Assembly: GCF_014203395.1 (NCBI RefSeq)
Contig: NZ_JACHIW010000001.1
Coordinates: 4,757,501 to 4,821,500, forward strand
Reading direction: 5' to 3'
DNA: 64,000 bases
Source: Saccharopolyspora phatthalungensis
GTDB lineage: Bacteria; Actinomycetota; Actinomycetes; Mycobacteriales; Pseudonocardiaceae
In this document: positions 44,160-52,014 of the stretch, in pieces
Layout of the letters: each line of letters begins with the position of its first letter
Position numbering within the stretch: the first letter of the stretch is position 1
Made by a program: the position numbers and the translations under genes
Notes under the pieces: model-generated
Seen by the model: only the letters and a program-made list of their open reading frames with translations
What the model was told of the DNA's origin: nothing
Databases searched by the model: none

Positions 44160-44848
44160 CCGCGGGCGCATCATCGGTGCCCGGCGCGGCGGAAGTGGTG
44201 GAGGCGGCACAGGTCCTGGCCCGGCTCGGCCTGGTCTCCGCCTTCGGGCATGTGTCGGTCCGGGCCGAGAACGAGCTGATGATCACCCCGACCGCGGACC
44301 TGGCGACCGTGACTCCCACCCAACTGGTGACGGTGCAGATCGTCCCAGGCGTCGACGGCGCCGCCCTGCCCGCGAACGTACCGGGAGAGGCGCACTTGCA
44401 CTGCGCGATATATCGGGCACGTCCCGATGTCACCGCGGTTGTGCGTGCCCAGCCCGAGTCGGCGCTGGGCGCCGGGGCCACCGCAACGGAGCTGCCGTTG
44501 TTGCACGGCCAGGCAGCCTGGCTGGGCCACCGGATCCCGGTGCACCAGTCGCCGCGGCTGATCCGCGACGCCCGGCTGGGCGATGCCGCCGCCCGCAGTC
44601 TCGGCGACAACGACGCCCTGGTGCTTCGCGGCAACGGCGCGGTCACCACCGGCACCTCGCCCGGGGAAGCGGTCACCCGGATGTGGCTGCTGGAGACCGC
44701 CTGCCGGATTCATCTCGCCACCCGCGGGGCGGATCCGATGGTCTTGGACGACGACGATATCGCCGCGTGGCGCGACGCCGCGCCACCGCTGCTGCGGCGG
44801 TTGTGGCACCACCTGCGCACAGACACATCCTCGAGGAGGACCACATGA
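44156..44848 (+). CDS. Class II aldolase/adducin family protein
   Basis: A 230-residue member of the class II aldolase fold. 'VPGEAHLHCAIYRARPDV' supplies Glu78, His80 and His82 (zinc site), and 'LLHGQAAWLG' a further conserved His. The third His usually seen in 'RNHG' is replaced by Asn160 in 'VLRGNGAVTTG'. Members act as fuculose-phosphate aldolases or as decarboxylases of aromatic carboxylic acids. In this cluster, decarboxylation or retro-aldol cleavage of a ring-fission acid is plausible. ATGA overlap with the fumarylacetoacetate hydrolase-family gene. Confidence 0.82.
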   Translation: MTAGASSVPGAAEVVEAAQVLARLGLVSAFGHVSVRAENELMITPTADLATVTPTQLVTVQIVPGVDGAALPANVPGEAHLHCAIYRARPDVTAVVRAQPESALGAGATATELPLLHGQAAWLGHRIPVHQSPRLIRDARLGDAAARSLGDNDALVLRGNGAVTTGTSPGEAVTRMWLLETACRIHLATRGADPMVLDDDDIAAWRDAAPPLLRRLWHHLRTDTSSRRTT

Positions 44849-45831
44849 GAACGACCGCAGCCGGACCGACTTCCGGCCCCGGCCAGTCCGGGCACGCTCC
44901 CGATGATGCTGGCGCCGCGCACACGTGGCGCGGGTCGACGTGGAGCTTGGCCAGCGTCGATCACGCCGATGGCGGGGCGCCGCGCGCGGTCGCACTCTGC
45001 GGGGACAGCCTCGTCGAGATCCCGGGCCTCGACGGCGCGGACGTCACAGAGGTGATCGCGCGGTGGCCGGAGTTCGCACCGCTGCTGCGTTCTTTCGACC
45101 CGGCTGGCGGCCAGACCACCACCGGGACCCTGCGAGCCCCGTTGCGCGCGCCGGGCAAACTCGTGTGTGCGGGCGCCAACTACCGCGGACACCTGACGGA
45201 AATGGGCATCGCGGAAGTCCCCGGCGGAATCGAGCCGTATTTCTTCCTGCTTCCGTCCACCTCCATCACCGGCCCGGACGAGCAGGTCCGCATCCCGCCC
45301 GAGGAGCAGGCCCGTGTCGACTGGGAGGCCGAGCTCGCGGTCGTCATCGGCACACCGGGCCGAGACATCCCCGAAGCCGACGCGCTCGCGCACGTCGCCG
45401 GCTACACGATCATGAACGATGTGTCGGCACGGGGCCTGCACCGCAGGGCGAATCCTCTCGCGCCGCCGTTCACGTTCGACTGGCTGGCGAGCAAAGGCCG
45501 TGACACTTTCTCCCCGCTGGGCCCCGGGATCACTCCGGCCTGGCTGGTACCCGACCCCCAGAACCTGCACATCCGATTGTGGCGCAACGGCAAACTCGAA
45601 CAGGACGGGTACACCGCCGACATGCTGTTCCCGGTTGCCCGGCTGATCGCTGCGGCGAGCGAGATCATGTGCCTCGAAGCCGGGGACGTGCTCGCGACCG
45701 GGACACCGGCCGGCGTCGGCGTCGCTCACGGCGCGGCGCTCGTTGATGGCGATGACCTGCGAGTGGAGATCACAGACCTGGGGACACTGCGCAACCCGGT
45801 ACGGGTCGCGCACCCTGCATTGCACGCCTGA
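44845..45831 (+). CDS. Fumarylacetoacetate hydrolase family protein
   Basis: A 328-residue protein. An N-terminal domain of about 110 residues is followed by the FAH fold: 'KLVCAGANYRGHLTEMG' with the catalytic His, 'VDWEAELAVVIG' with metal Glu-x-Glu, 'YTIMNDVSARGLHRR' with Asp, and 'DVLATGTPAGVGVAHG'. Members hydrolyse C-C bonds in beta-diketo acids or decarboxylate and isomerise homoprotocatechuate-type intermediates. The start is ATG 44845, overlapping the aldolase stop. It probably works downstream of ring cleavage. Confidence 0.88.
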   Translation: MRTTAAGPTSGPGQSGHAPDDAGAAHTWRGSTWSLASVDHADGGAPRAVALCGDSLVEIPGLDGADVTEVIARWPEFAPLLRSFDPAGGQTTTGTLRAPLRAPGKLVCAGANYRGHLTEMGIAEVPGGIEPYFFLLPSTSITGPDEQVRIPPEEQARVDWEAELAVVIGTPGRDIPEADALAHVAGYTIMNDVSARGLHRRANPLAPPFTFDWLASKGRDTFSPLGPGITPAWLVPDPQNLHIRLWRNGKLEQDGYTADMLFPVARLIAAASEIMCLEAGDVLATGTPAGVGVAHGAALVDGDDLRVEITDLGTLRNPVRVAHPALHA

Positions 45832-45990
45832 CGGCCGCCACCCCGTCAACGAAGAGGGACGACATGGAGGACTGAATCACCGACGGTGACGCACCTGCGC
45901 TTCTACTCCGACCTTGTGCCCCTGTTCGACGCGTCCGCCACCGCACACCCAGCCGGCTCACACTCGGCTCTCACCAGTAAAGAGACTCCC

Positions 45991-46890
45991 ATGACACGTG
46001 ACACCCCGGTCTCGGTAACCAAGCTCGCCTATCTCGGTGTCGAGACTCCCGACCTTGACCGCATGATCCACTACTACACGCAGGTGCTGGACTTCCGGCT
46101 CGTCGACTCCGACGGCAACGGCGCGTTCCTCACCACCGGCACCGACCACCACTGCGTCGTTCTCACCCGCGGAGCGGCGCGTGCCCGCACCACCGTGGGT
46201 TACGAGATCGCCGGGGCACTCGACGATGCCGAACGGCATCTCAAGCAGGCCGGCTATCTCACCGAACGCCGCAGCGACATCGGGCCCGGTACGCCCGATG
46301 TGCTCGTCCTGGAAGAGCCCGGCACCGGCACGCCGCTGCATCTGATCAGTGGACAAGACCTCGTCGAGGGCGCCACTCCCACGCCATTGCGCCCGACGAA
46401 GCTCGGTCACGTCGCGGCGTTCACGCCGTCGCTTGACCGGATGCAGGACTTCTATCAGGACTTGCTGGGTTTCCGTTGGTCGGACACCGTCGGCGATTTC
46501 TTCGTCTTTCTGCGCTGCAACTCCGACCACCACGCGGCGAACTTCATGGCCAGCAGCAAGTTCGAGGGCATGCACCACGTCGCCTACGAGATGCGCGACC
46601 CGGCTCACCTCGTGTCGATGGTCGACCACCTCGCACAGAACAAATTCCGCCTGGAGTGGGGGCCCGGGCGCCACGGCCCAGGGCACAACCTGTTCACCTA
46701 CCACAAGGATCCCGATGGCAACGTCGTCGAGCTGTTCACCCAGCTCGATCTCGTTCTGGACGAAACCAAGCCCTACTGGGAGCCACGCCCTTGGCACGAG
46801 CAGCACCCCATGGGACCGCGTACGTGGGAGGTCGACGTCGCTACGGTGAATCAGTGGGGGCCGCTGAATCCCAGCTTGCTTGAGCACTGA
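45991..46890 (+). CDS. Type I extradiol dioxygenase / VOC family protein (second copy)
   Basis: A 299-residue two-module VOC protein of the catechol 2,3-dioxygenase type. Fe(II) ligands are His140 ('KLGHVAAF'), His195 or 196 ('GMHHVAYEM') and Glu247 ('NVVELFTQ'). The first module starts 'KLAYLGVETPDLDRMIHYY'. The frame is open to 45886, but ATG 45991 follows a purine-rich AAAGAG site and matches family length. It ends the plus-strand operon, facing two strong hairpins. It differs clearly from the copy at 43186, so the two likely have different substrates or steps. Confidence 0.85.
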   Translation: MTRDTPVSVTKLAYLGVETPDLDRMIHYYTQVLDFRLVDSDGNGAFLTTGTDHHCVVLTRGAARARTTVGYEIAGALDDAERHLKQAGYLTERRSDIGPGTPDVLVLEEPGTGTPLHLISGQDLVEGATPTPLRPTKLGHVAAFTPSLDRMQDFYQDLLGFRWSDTVGDFFVFLRCNSDHHAANFMASSKFEGMHHVAYEMRDPAHLVSMVDHLAQNKFRLEWGPGRHGPGHNLFTYHKDPDGNVVELFTQLDLVLDETKPYWEPRPWHEQHPMGPRTWEVDVATVNQWGPLNPSLLEH

Positions 46891-46957
46891 CCCCCGCGGC
46901 ACCCGATTGTCGTCCGCCCGCTGGGCGGCGGCATCGACCCGCGCAGAACACCTTGCC

Positions 46958-47003
46958 CGTCCACTGTGGGCTGATGTGGCGCCCCAGCCGACCACAGTGG
47001 ACG
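46958..47003. terminator. 12-base inverted repeat after the ring-cleavage operon
   Basis: CGTCCACTGTGG (46958-46969) and CCACAGTGGACG (46992-47003) are perfect complements around a 22-base loop. It lies 68 bases after the last plus-strand gene. It is probably part of a terminator region, though an operator is possible. Confidence 0.5.
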
Positions 47004-47069
47004 TCGCGCCTTTTGGGCCGGGTCGTAGGCCGAACGCACCGACGTGGCCGGGCTTGCACGGGAGGTTCG

Positions 47070-47110
47070 TCGTCAGGGTCAGCACGGCATTGTCGTGCTG
47101 ACCCTGACGA
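47070..47110. terminator. Strong bidirectional terminator hairpin
   Basis: A perfect 17-base stem (47070-47086 with 47094-47110) around a 7-base loop GCATTGT. It sits between the convergent dioxygenase and tautomerase genes and lacks a U-tract on either side, like many actinobacterial terminators. Confidence 0.75.
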
Positions 47111-47161
47111 GTCGAAGGGATTTCTGCCAGCCGGCCCGCACGCCGGCATTCTTGCCTGCAA

Positions 47162-47221
47162 TGCTGCTGTATTCGGTGCTGCTGTATTCGGTGCTGCTGT
47201 ATTCGGGGCTGCTGTATTCGG
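47162..47221. repeat. 15-base tandem repeat, four copies
   Basis: TGCTGCTGTATTCGG is repeated exactly at 47162, 47177 and 47192, with a fourth copy at 47207 changed at its first base only. The period is a multiple of three but no supported gene covers it. It is likely a slippage-prone minisatellite. Confidence 0.9.
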
Positions 47222-47264
47222 GCCGGCCGACGATAGGGCGGTGCGAGGTCTGAAGGTTCGGGTG

Positions 47265-47468
47265 CTAGCTGTGCCCGGAAGCTCGGCGCTCGGCCAGCGA
47301 TTCGCCTGCGACAAACCAGTGTTCAGCCTCGCATTCCTGCACCACGACCCGGATCGACTCCGGTCTCGCGCCGATCGCGTCGACCGTAGCGGCGGTGAGC
47401 GCAGCGCCGAGCGCACGCAGTTGTTCGTCGCTGCGCCCCTTGACAATGCTCACTTGGATCAACGGCAC
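47265..47468 (-). CDS. 4-oxalocrotonate tautomerase family protein
   Basis: A 67-residue tautomerase. Starting at GTG 47468 gives 'MPLIQVSIVKGRSDEQ', so that removal of Met exposes the catalytic Pro1. A longer start at 47474 would bury it. GGGAG lies 7 bases before this GTG. The rest fits the beta-alpha-beta fold ('LTAATVDAIGARPESIRVVV'). The enzyme interconverts 2-hydroxymuconate and 4-oxalocrotonate, linking the dehydrogenase encoded upstream with the decarboxylase-like protein at 34782. Confidence 0.85.
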   Translation of the reverse strand: MPLIQVSIVKGRSDEQLRALGAALTAATVDAIGARPESIRVVVQECEAEHWFVAGESLAERRASGHS

Positions 47469-47538
47469 GGCCACACTCCCATCTGAAGTTCAGCCCGGGA
47501 CATGCTCGCCGCGTCGTGTGCCGACACAGGCGGGCTGA

Positions 47539-48963
47539 TCATCGGGCATCCATCACGCAAGCCTTAGGCTCGGTGAAGAACTCGCGGCTGAAGTTGCCGC
47601 CCTCGCGGCCCCATCCGGAGTCGCCGACTCCGCCGAACGGCGCGCGCAGGTCACGCACGAAGAAGCAGTTGGTCCAGACGGTGCCGGCCCGCAACGCGGC
47701 GGACACCCGGTGAGCTCGGCGCAGGTTTTCGGTGAACAGCATCGCGTTCAGTCCGTATCGGGTGCCGTTGGCGAGCCGGACTGCTTCGTCTTCGGTGTCG
47801 AACGGCGTGATGGTCACGACCGGGCCGAACACTTCCTCGCGCTGGACGGGCGCGTTGTCTGGCACGTCGGCCAGCACGGTCGGGCGGACCGCCCAGCCTT
47901 TCCCGCGGCCTCCGGTCAGCATGCGGCCCTCCGCCACGTCGAGGTAGCCGGTGACCTTGCGCCAGTGCTTCTCGGATGCCAGCGGCCCGATGCGGGTTGC
48001 GGGGTCGCTGGGGGCGCCGAGCGGCAGGCTTTCAGCCGCCCGTACGAACCGCGTGGTGAACTCCTCCAGCACGGCTCGTTCGACGTACAGTCGTGATCCT
48101 GCCAAGCACACCTGGCCGGCGTTGGTGAAGATCGCCTGAATCGACCAGTGCACCGCCGCGTCGAGGTCGGCGTCGGCGAACACCAGGTTTGCGCCCTTTC
48201 CGCCGAGCTCGAGGCTGACGGGGGTCAGGTTGGCGGACGCGGCGGCGGTGATCGCCCGCCCGGTGCCGGATTCCCCGGTGAACGTGATCCGATCCACCCG
48301 GGAGTCGAGGGTCAACGCCTGGCCTGCGGAGTCGGGGCCGTAGCCGTGCACGACATTGAGCACCCCTGCCGGCAGCCCCGCCTGCAGGGCTAGGCGAGCC
48401 AGGAGAGTCGCGCTGGCGGGGGTGTCCTCGGCGGGCTTGAGTACCACGGTGTTGCCCCAGGCCAGCGCCGGGGCGATCTTCCAGGTCTCCAGCATGAGCG
48501 GGAAATTCCACGGCGCGATCGCGGCCACGACTCCGGCCGGCTCGAACCGTGTGTAGGCGTGGTGCCCGGAGTCCATCGGGTAGGCCTCGGACGGCGACAG
48601 GCGTGCGTGGTCGGCGAAGAACCGGAAGTTCTGTGCCGAGCGCGGCACGTCCTTGCCCAGGGCGTCGGCAATCGGCTTGCCCATGTCGCGGGAGTCGGCG
48701 AGGGCCAGCTCGTCGGCGTTTTCCTCGATGAGATCCGCCAGACGGTGCAGCAGGGCGCCGCGCTCGTCGCGGCCCATGCGGGGCCAGGGGCCCGAGTCGA
48801 AAGCCCGCCGGGCCGCCGCAACGGCCTGCGCGGCCTCGTCGGCTCCGCCGAGGGCGACCTCGGCCCAGATTTGCTGGGTCCACGGGTCCACCGACTCGAA
48901 CTGGCTCGCGTTGGTGGAATCGCGTTCTTCGCCGTCGATCACATGCCCGAACCGGATGGTCAT
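47539..48963 (-). CDS. Aldehyde dehydrogenase, 2-hydroxymuconic semialdehyde dehydrogenase-like
   Basis: A 474-residue NAD(P)-dependent aldehyde dehydrogenase. 'PWNFPLMLETWKIAPALAWG' and 'FTGESGTGR' bind the cofactor, the general base Glu is in 'SLELGGKGANLVF' and the nucleophile Cys in 'NAGQVCLAGSRLYV'. The end 'GGNFSREFFTEPKAC' resembles DmpC/XylG, which oxidise 2-hydroxymuconic semialdehyde. GGGAGG lies 7 bases before the ATG. With the tautomerase downstream and the decarboxylase-like gene across the locus, it completes a 4-oxalocrotonate branch. Confidence 0.88.
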   Translation of the reverse strand: MTIRFGHVIDGEERDSTNASQFESVDPWTQQIWAEVALGGADEAAQAVAAARRAFDSGPWPRMGRDERGALLHRLADLIEENADELALADSRDMGKPIADALGKDVPRSAQNFRFFADHARLSPSEAYPMDSGHHAYTRFEPAGVVAAIAPWNFPLMLETWKIAPALAWGNTVVLKPAEDTPASATLLARLALQAGLPAGVLNVVHGYGPDSAGQALTLDSRVDRITFTGESGTGRAITAAASANLTPVSLELGGKGANLVFADADLDAAVHWSIQAIFTNAGQVCLAGSRLYVERAVLEEFTTRFVRAAESLPLGAPSDPATRIGPLASEKHWRKVTGYLDVAEGRMLTGGRGKGWAVRPTVLADVPDNAPVQREEVFGPVVTITPFDTEDEAVRLANGTRYGLNAMLFTENLRRAHRVSAALRAGTVWTNCFFVRDLRAPFGGVGDSGWGREGGNFSREFFTEPKACVMDAR

Positions 48964-48981
48964 TGCTCAGCCTCCCGATTT

Positions 48982-48995
48982 TACTGCATACACTT
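48982..48995. promoter_or_regulatory. GntR-type site candidate upstream of the dehydrogenase (site C)
   Basis: On the minus strand AGTGTATGCAGT shares the AGTGT arm and overall layout with site A (8 of 12 bases) and lies just upstream of the dehydrogenase start in an AT-rich patch. It is weaker than sites A and B. Confidence 0.35.
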
Positions 48996-49093
48996 TTTCA
49001 TCGACGGCGTGTGGCTGTCAAGATCCGGCGCGGCACGGAACAGAGCAAGGAACCGGGGCGGAAAGACGGGTGCAACCCGTCGTACGGGCCCGG

Positions 49094-49909
49094 TCACCTG
49101 CTCCAGAGCGCGGGGAGCGGGGCTGCGGCATCGGCCGCGACGACGTTAAGCGCCGCACGAACGGAGATGGGTTCGAACTCGGGCGCCACTTCGGCCAGAA
49201 GCATGGTGGCCGTCCGCGCGCGATGGAGAGCGGTCCCCACCTCCAGGTCGGTGTAACGGCCTTCCCGCACACAGGCCGCCAACTGCTGGTGCTCACGGCT
49301 GCGGGCGTCATCCAGAGCTACGCGGTCGCTAGTCGAGCGCAGCAACTCCACGTACTGGTCACAGCGATCACCGAGGTTGCGCAGCGACTCCCGGACCGGC
49401 GGCGCGGCCGAGCGCACGACCTGGTTATGGAAGTCACGGTGCGCGATGTGCCACTGAGGACGGTCGCGCGCGGCACTCATCCGCCGAACCGCATCGTCCA
49501 TGCTATCGGCGTCCGCGCGGTCAAGGTGGCGGGCCGTGACGCGGATTGCCAAGACCTCCAGCATGATTCGGGATGCGAACACCCCGTCGAGATCGCTGGC
49601 GTCGAAGCCGCGCACCCTGGATTGGTGATTGAGCTGGCCATCGAGCAGGCCCTCTTCGGTCAGCATCCGCATCGCTTCGCGAACCGGGGTGCGGCTGGTG
49701 CCCAGGGCCTCGGCCACTGATTTCTGGGCCAGTATCGTGCCCGGCCGCAACGCGCCGGACAAGATCAGATCCCGCAGGTAACCATGCACCCGCAGCGACG
49801 ACTCGCGCCGGTTCTCGATAGCGAGCGGAGCAATCACCTCCGGCGCCGGCGCGGGCTTACGTCCTCGCCGAGGCGGGCTCGCGGCACCCGTCTCCTTATC
49901 CTCCGACAT
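49094..49909 (-). CDS. GntR family regulator with FCD domain
   Basis: A 271-residue FadR-type regulator with a 35-residue basic, proline-rich N-terminal extension. The winged helix spans about 38-100 ('VHGYLRDLILSGALRPGTIL', 'VAEALGTSRTPVREAMRMLT'). The FCD domain contains 'HIAHRDFHNQVVR' and 'DDARSREHQQLAACVREG', with conserved Asp/His metal ligands for sensing an acid. AGGAGG precedes the ATG. It lies next to the dehydrogenase/tautomerase operon and is the likely repressor acting on palindromes A-C. Confidence 0.9.
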   Translation of the reverse strand: MSEDKETGAASPPRRGRKPAPAPEVIAPLAIENRRESSLRVHGYLRDLILSGALRPGTILAQKSVAEALGTSRTPVREAMRMLTEEGLLDGQLNHQSRVRGFDASDLDGVFASRIMLEVLAIRVTARHLDRADADSMDDAVRRMSAARDRPQWHIAHRDFHNQVVRSAAPPVRESLRNLGDRCDQYVELLRSTSDRVALDDARSREHQQLAACVREGRYTDLEVGTALHRARTATMLLAEVAPEFEPISVRAALNVVAADAAAPLPALWSR

Positions 49910-50322
49910 CTGTTCCTCCTGGGCCGCGTCCTCCGGCGGCCGCGCCGCCCTCCAGCGTGAACATCACACGCACCGGAGAAGAGTAGGAGATGGTCGCGTC
50001 GTCGGCGGCGGCCACGGCCCGCCCAACGGTGCGTGGCCGGTCGCTAGCTGAGCCGAAGATGTGATGCGGTTGGCGGCATGCGGCGGCCTCGCGGTTGTGT
50101 GCGCTGGTGTCACAGCACAATTGCCGGAACGCCTTTGCGGCCAGCGACGGGACGAAGTAGCCGCGGCGGTCTGTCCGGTGTGAAGCGCTGCCTGCGCCCT
50201 GTCGGGCCCGTGAAAACGATGACATCAGGTGCTCGAATCGCGGAATGGTTCTTGCCGCCGCCAGGACAGCGGATCGCATATCAGCAGGATAGTGCCCGAG
50301 TGTCCCGAACGGTCCTGGCGGG
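49910..50322. other. Divergent spacer, no supported gene
   Basis: This 413-base gap separates the GntR and IclR genes. A minus-strand frame across it lacks a ribosome binding site and family resemblance. A promoter for each divergent regulator is expected here, but no palindrome stood out. Confidence 0.4.
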
Positions 50323-51108
50323 ATGGGGCACACTCAACCGGTGCGTACCACTCAACGCAACGACGGCGCCCCGGCCGACGGGCTGGTGGCGGCCCGCATC
50401 GCGACCCTGCTCGGCGCCTTCCGGCAGGGCGATGACGCACTGGGCGTGTCCGAGCTGGCCCGCCGCACCGGCATGGCGAAGACGACCGTGCACCGGCTGG
50501 CAGGCCACCTCGCGGACACCGGCCTGCTGGAGCGCGATGGCACCTCGGTGCGGCTCGGGCTGTGGCTGTTCGAGATCGGCCAGCTCGTGGTGCGGCGGGA
50601 GCGTCTGGTGGAGGCGGCGCGGCCGTACTTGGCGGACCTGCGCGAGGCGACACGGAACACCGTGCACCTGGCGGTGCTGGAGGGCACGGAGGTGGTGTAC
50701 CTCGACGTGCTGCGGGGGCCGGATGCGCCGAATCTCCCGTCACGCGCGGGCGGCCGGTTCCCCGCGCACGCCACGGGAGTGGGGAAGGCGATCCTGTCGC
50801 GGTCGCCGGAGACGGTGGTGGCGCGGGTGATTGAGGCGGGACTGCCGCGGGTGAGCAGCCGGACGATCACCGCGCCGGGGTTGCTGCGGCGGCAGCTAGC
50901 GCGCTACCGGGAGAGCGGGATCGCGTTCGAGCGCGAGGAGTCGGGGGTGGGGGTGGTGTGCGTGGCGAGCCCGCTCGTGGACGCGGGCGGAACCGCGATC
51001 GCGGCGGTCTCCATCTCCGGCTGGGCGACCCGGATGCGCACGGAGCGCGTCGCACCTGCGGTCCGGACTGTCGCGTTGGCGCTGTCCCGCACCTTCGCCG
51101 GCCAGTGA
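50323..51108 (+). CDS. IclR family transcriptional regulator
   Basis: A 261-residue regulator. The winged helix covers about residues 20-85 ('LLGAFRQGDDALGVSELARR', 'TGMAKTTVHRLAGHLADTGL'), followed by an effector domain with 'FPAHATGVGKAILSRSPETV' and 'GVVCVASPLVDAGGTAIAAV'. The ATG at 50323 follows GGCGGG; GTG at 50341 is an alternative. It is the second IclR of the region and lies at the right edge of the aromatic locus, but no target gene is next to it. Aromatic-acid sensing is inferred from the family. Confidence 0.88.
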   Translation: MGHTQPVRTTQRNDGAPADGLVAARIATLLGAFRQGDDALGVSELARRTGMAKTTVHRLAGHLADTGLLERDGTSVRLGLWLFEIGQLVVRRERLVEAARPYLADLREATRNTVHLAVLEGTEVVYLDVLRGPDAPNLPSRAGGRFPAHATGVGKAILSRSPETVVARVIEAGLPRVSSRTITAPGLLRRQLARYRESGIAFEREESGVGVVCVASPLVDAGGTAIAAVSISGWATRMRTERVAPAVRTVALALSRTFAGQ

Positions 51109-51323
51109 GGGGATCACACACGGACCGCACTTGCCCGCACGACCTTGCTGAGCAAGCACAACCTTGATCGCTATCCGCGATGAGCAGGACTCCGTCTTTC
51201 CACCGATACCTCGCCCGATGACCGCACCACGGATCCAATGTCCGTCACTCGGCTGGTCGCCGTGTCGCCCGCCGCTCGGAGACGGGCGATGGGCACGCAT
51301 AGTCAATGAGATGGCGCGCATCA

Positions 51324-51746
51324 TCAACGACTTCGTGGCCGATTCCCGAGATGCTCTACGAGCTGGGCGAAGCCCTGCTCTCCGGCAGTGACCCGGGCGT
51401 CGAACGGATGGGAACTGCTGTAGACCACCAGATCCCTCGGCCTGAGCACCAGATCCCGGCCAACATGGGAGACTTTCATCGTTCCGCGGGGATCAAGAGC
51501 GACGTTGTAGAGCTCGGGATCGGATTTCCGGATGAGTTTCGGTGTTCGCGCCGAGCGAAGGGATGGCATCCCCGGTATCGAGACCTGTACCGCACCGAAG
51601 TCCAGATTCCGCAGTGTCGCCCGAAAGTCGTTGGCGTGGTCGCTGCTGATCAGGGTAGGGCACAACGACCGGTCCGTCATGGCGTTCCAGTAAGCAAAAC
51701 GTTCGCCGGGTGGCAGATCCTGCGTGTTAAAAGCAGTCTCGATCAC
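51324..51746 (-). pseudogene. Truncated AraC-family regulator (N-terminal domain only)
   Basis: A 140-residue frame beginning 'MIETAFNTQDLPPGERFAYW', then 'SDHANDFRATLRNLDFGAVQ' and 'RTPKLIRKSDPELYNVALDP', matching the AraC_binding_2 sensor domain of full-length regulators of about 310-330 residues. The DNA-binding AraC domain is missing, and the last 20 residues ('GEQGFAQLVEHLGNRPRSR') depart from the family. It is probably a decayed gene. Confidence 0.72.
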
Positions 51747-52014
51747 GTTTTCACCCTGGGGCCGCGTCGCCGATCCGCGTCGGAAGATGAGGAAGAAGCA
51801 CCCTTTATGAGCCGACTGCGCGTGCTGACCTGGTGTTTTGTGGTGAGATGTCCTCTCACCAGGGCCTTTATCGCGTCAACGTGTGCCAGCGTTAGCCACG
51901 TTCAGTCACACATTGCCAGCGGTAATTGGGCTTGTTCCCATGTAGTTCCCACGCGGGGAGGTGTTGTGCCCGGCCTCTTGTCTGCTGAGTCAGGTCGCCG
52001 TGTGTGGTGACCGG

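Larger units (their letters stand above)
46891..47264. other. Convergent intergenic region with hairpins and tandem repeat
   Basis: No gene is seen in this 374-base gap. It contains a 12-base inverted repeat, a 17-base perfect stem and a 15-base tandem repeat, each annotated separately. The repeat is in an open frame on each strand but has no start signal. Confidence 0.5.

Noticed and set aside
47162..47221. Tandem repeat as a CRISPR array
   Set aside because: Copies are directly adjacent with no spacers and no cas genes nearby.
49896..50333. 145-codon minus-strand frame between the GntR and IclR genes
   Set aside because: No ribosome binding site, no recognisable domain, and it overlaps the GntR start.
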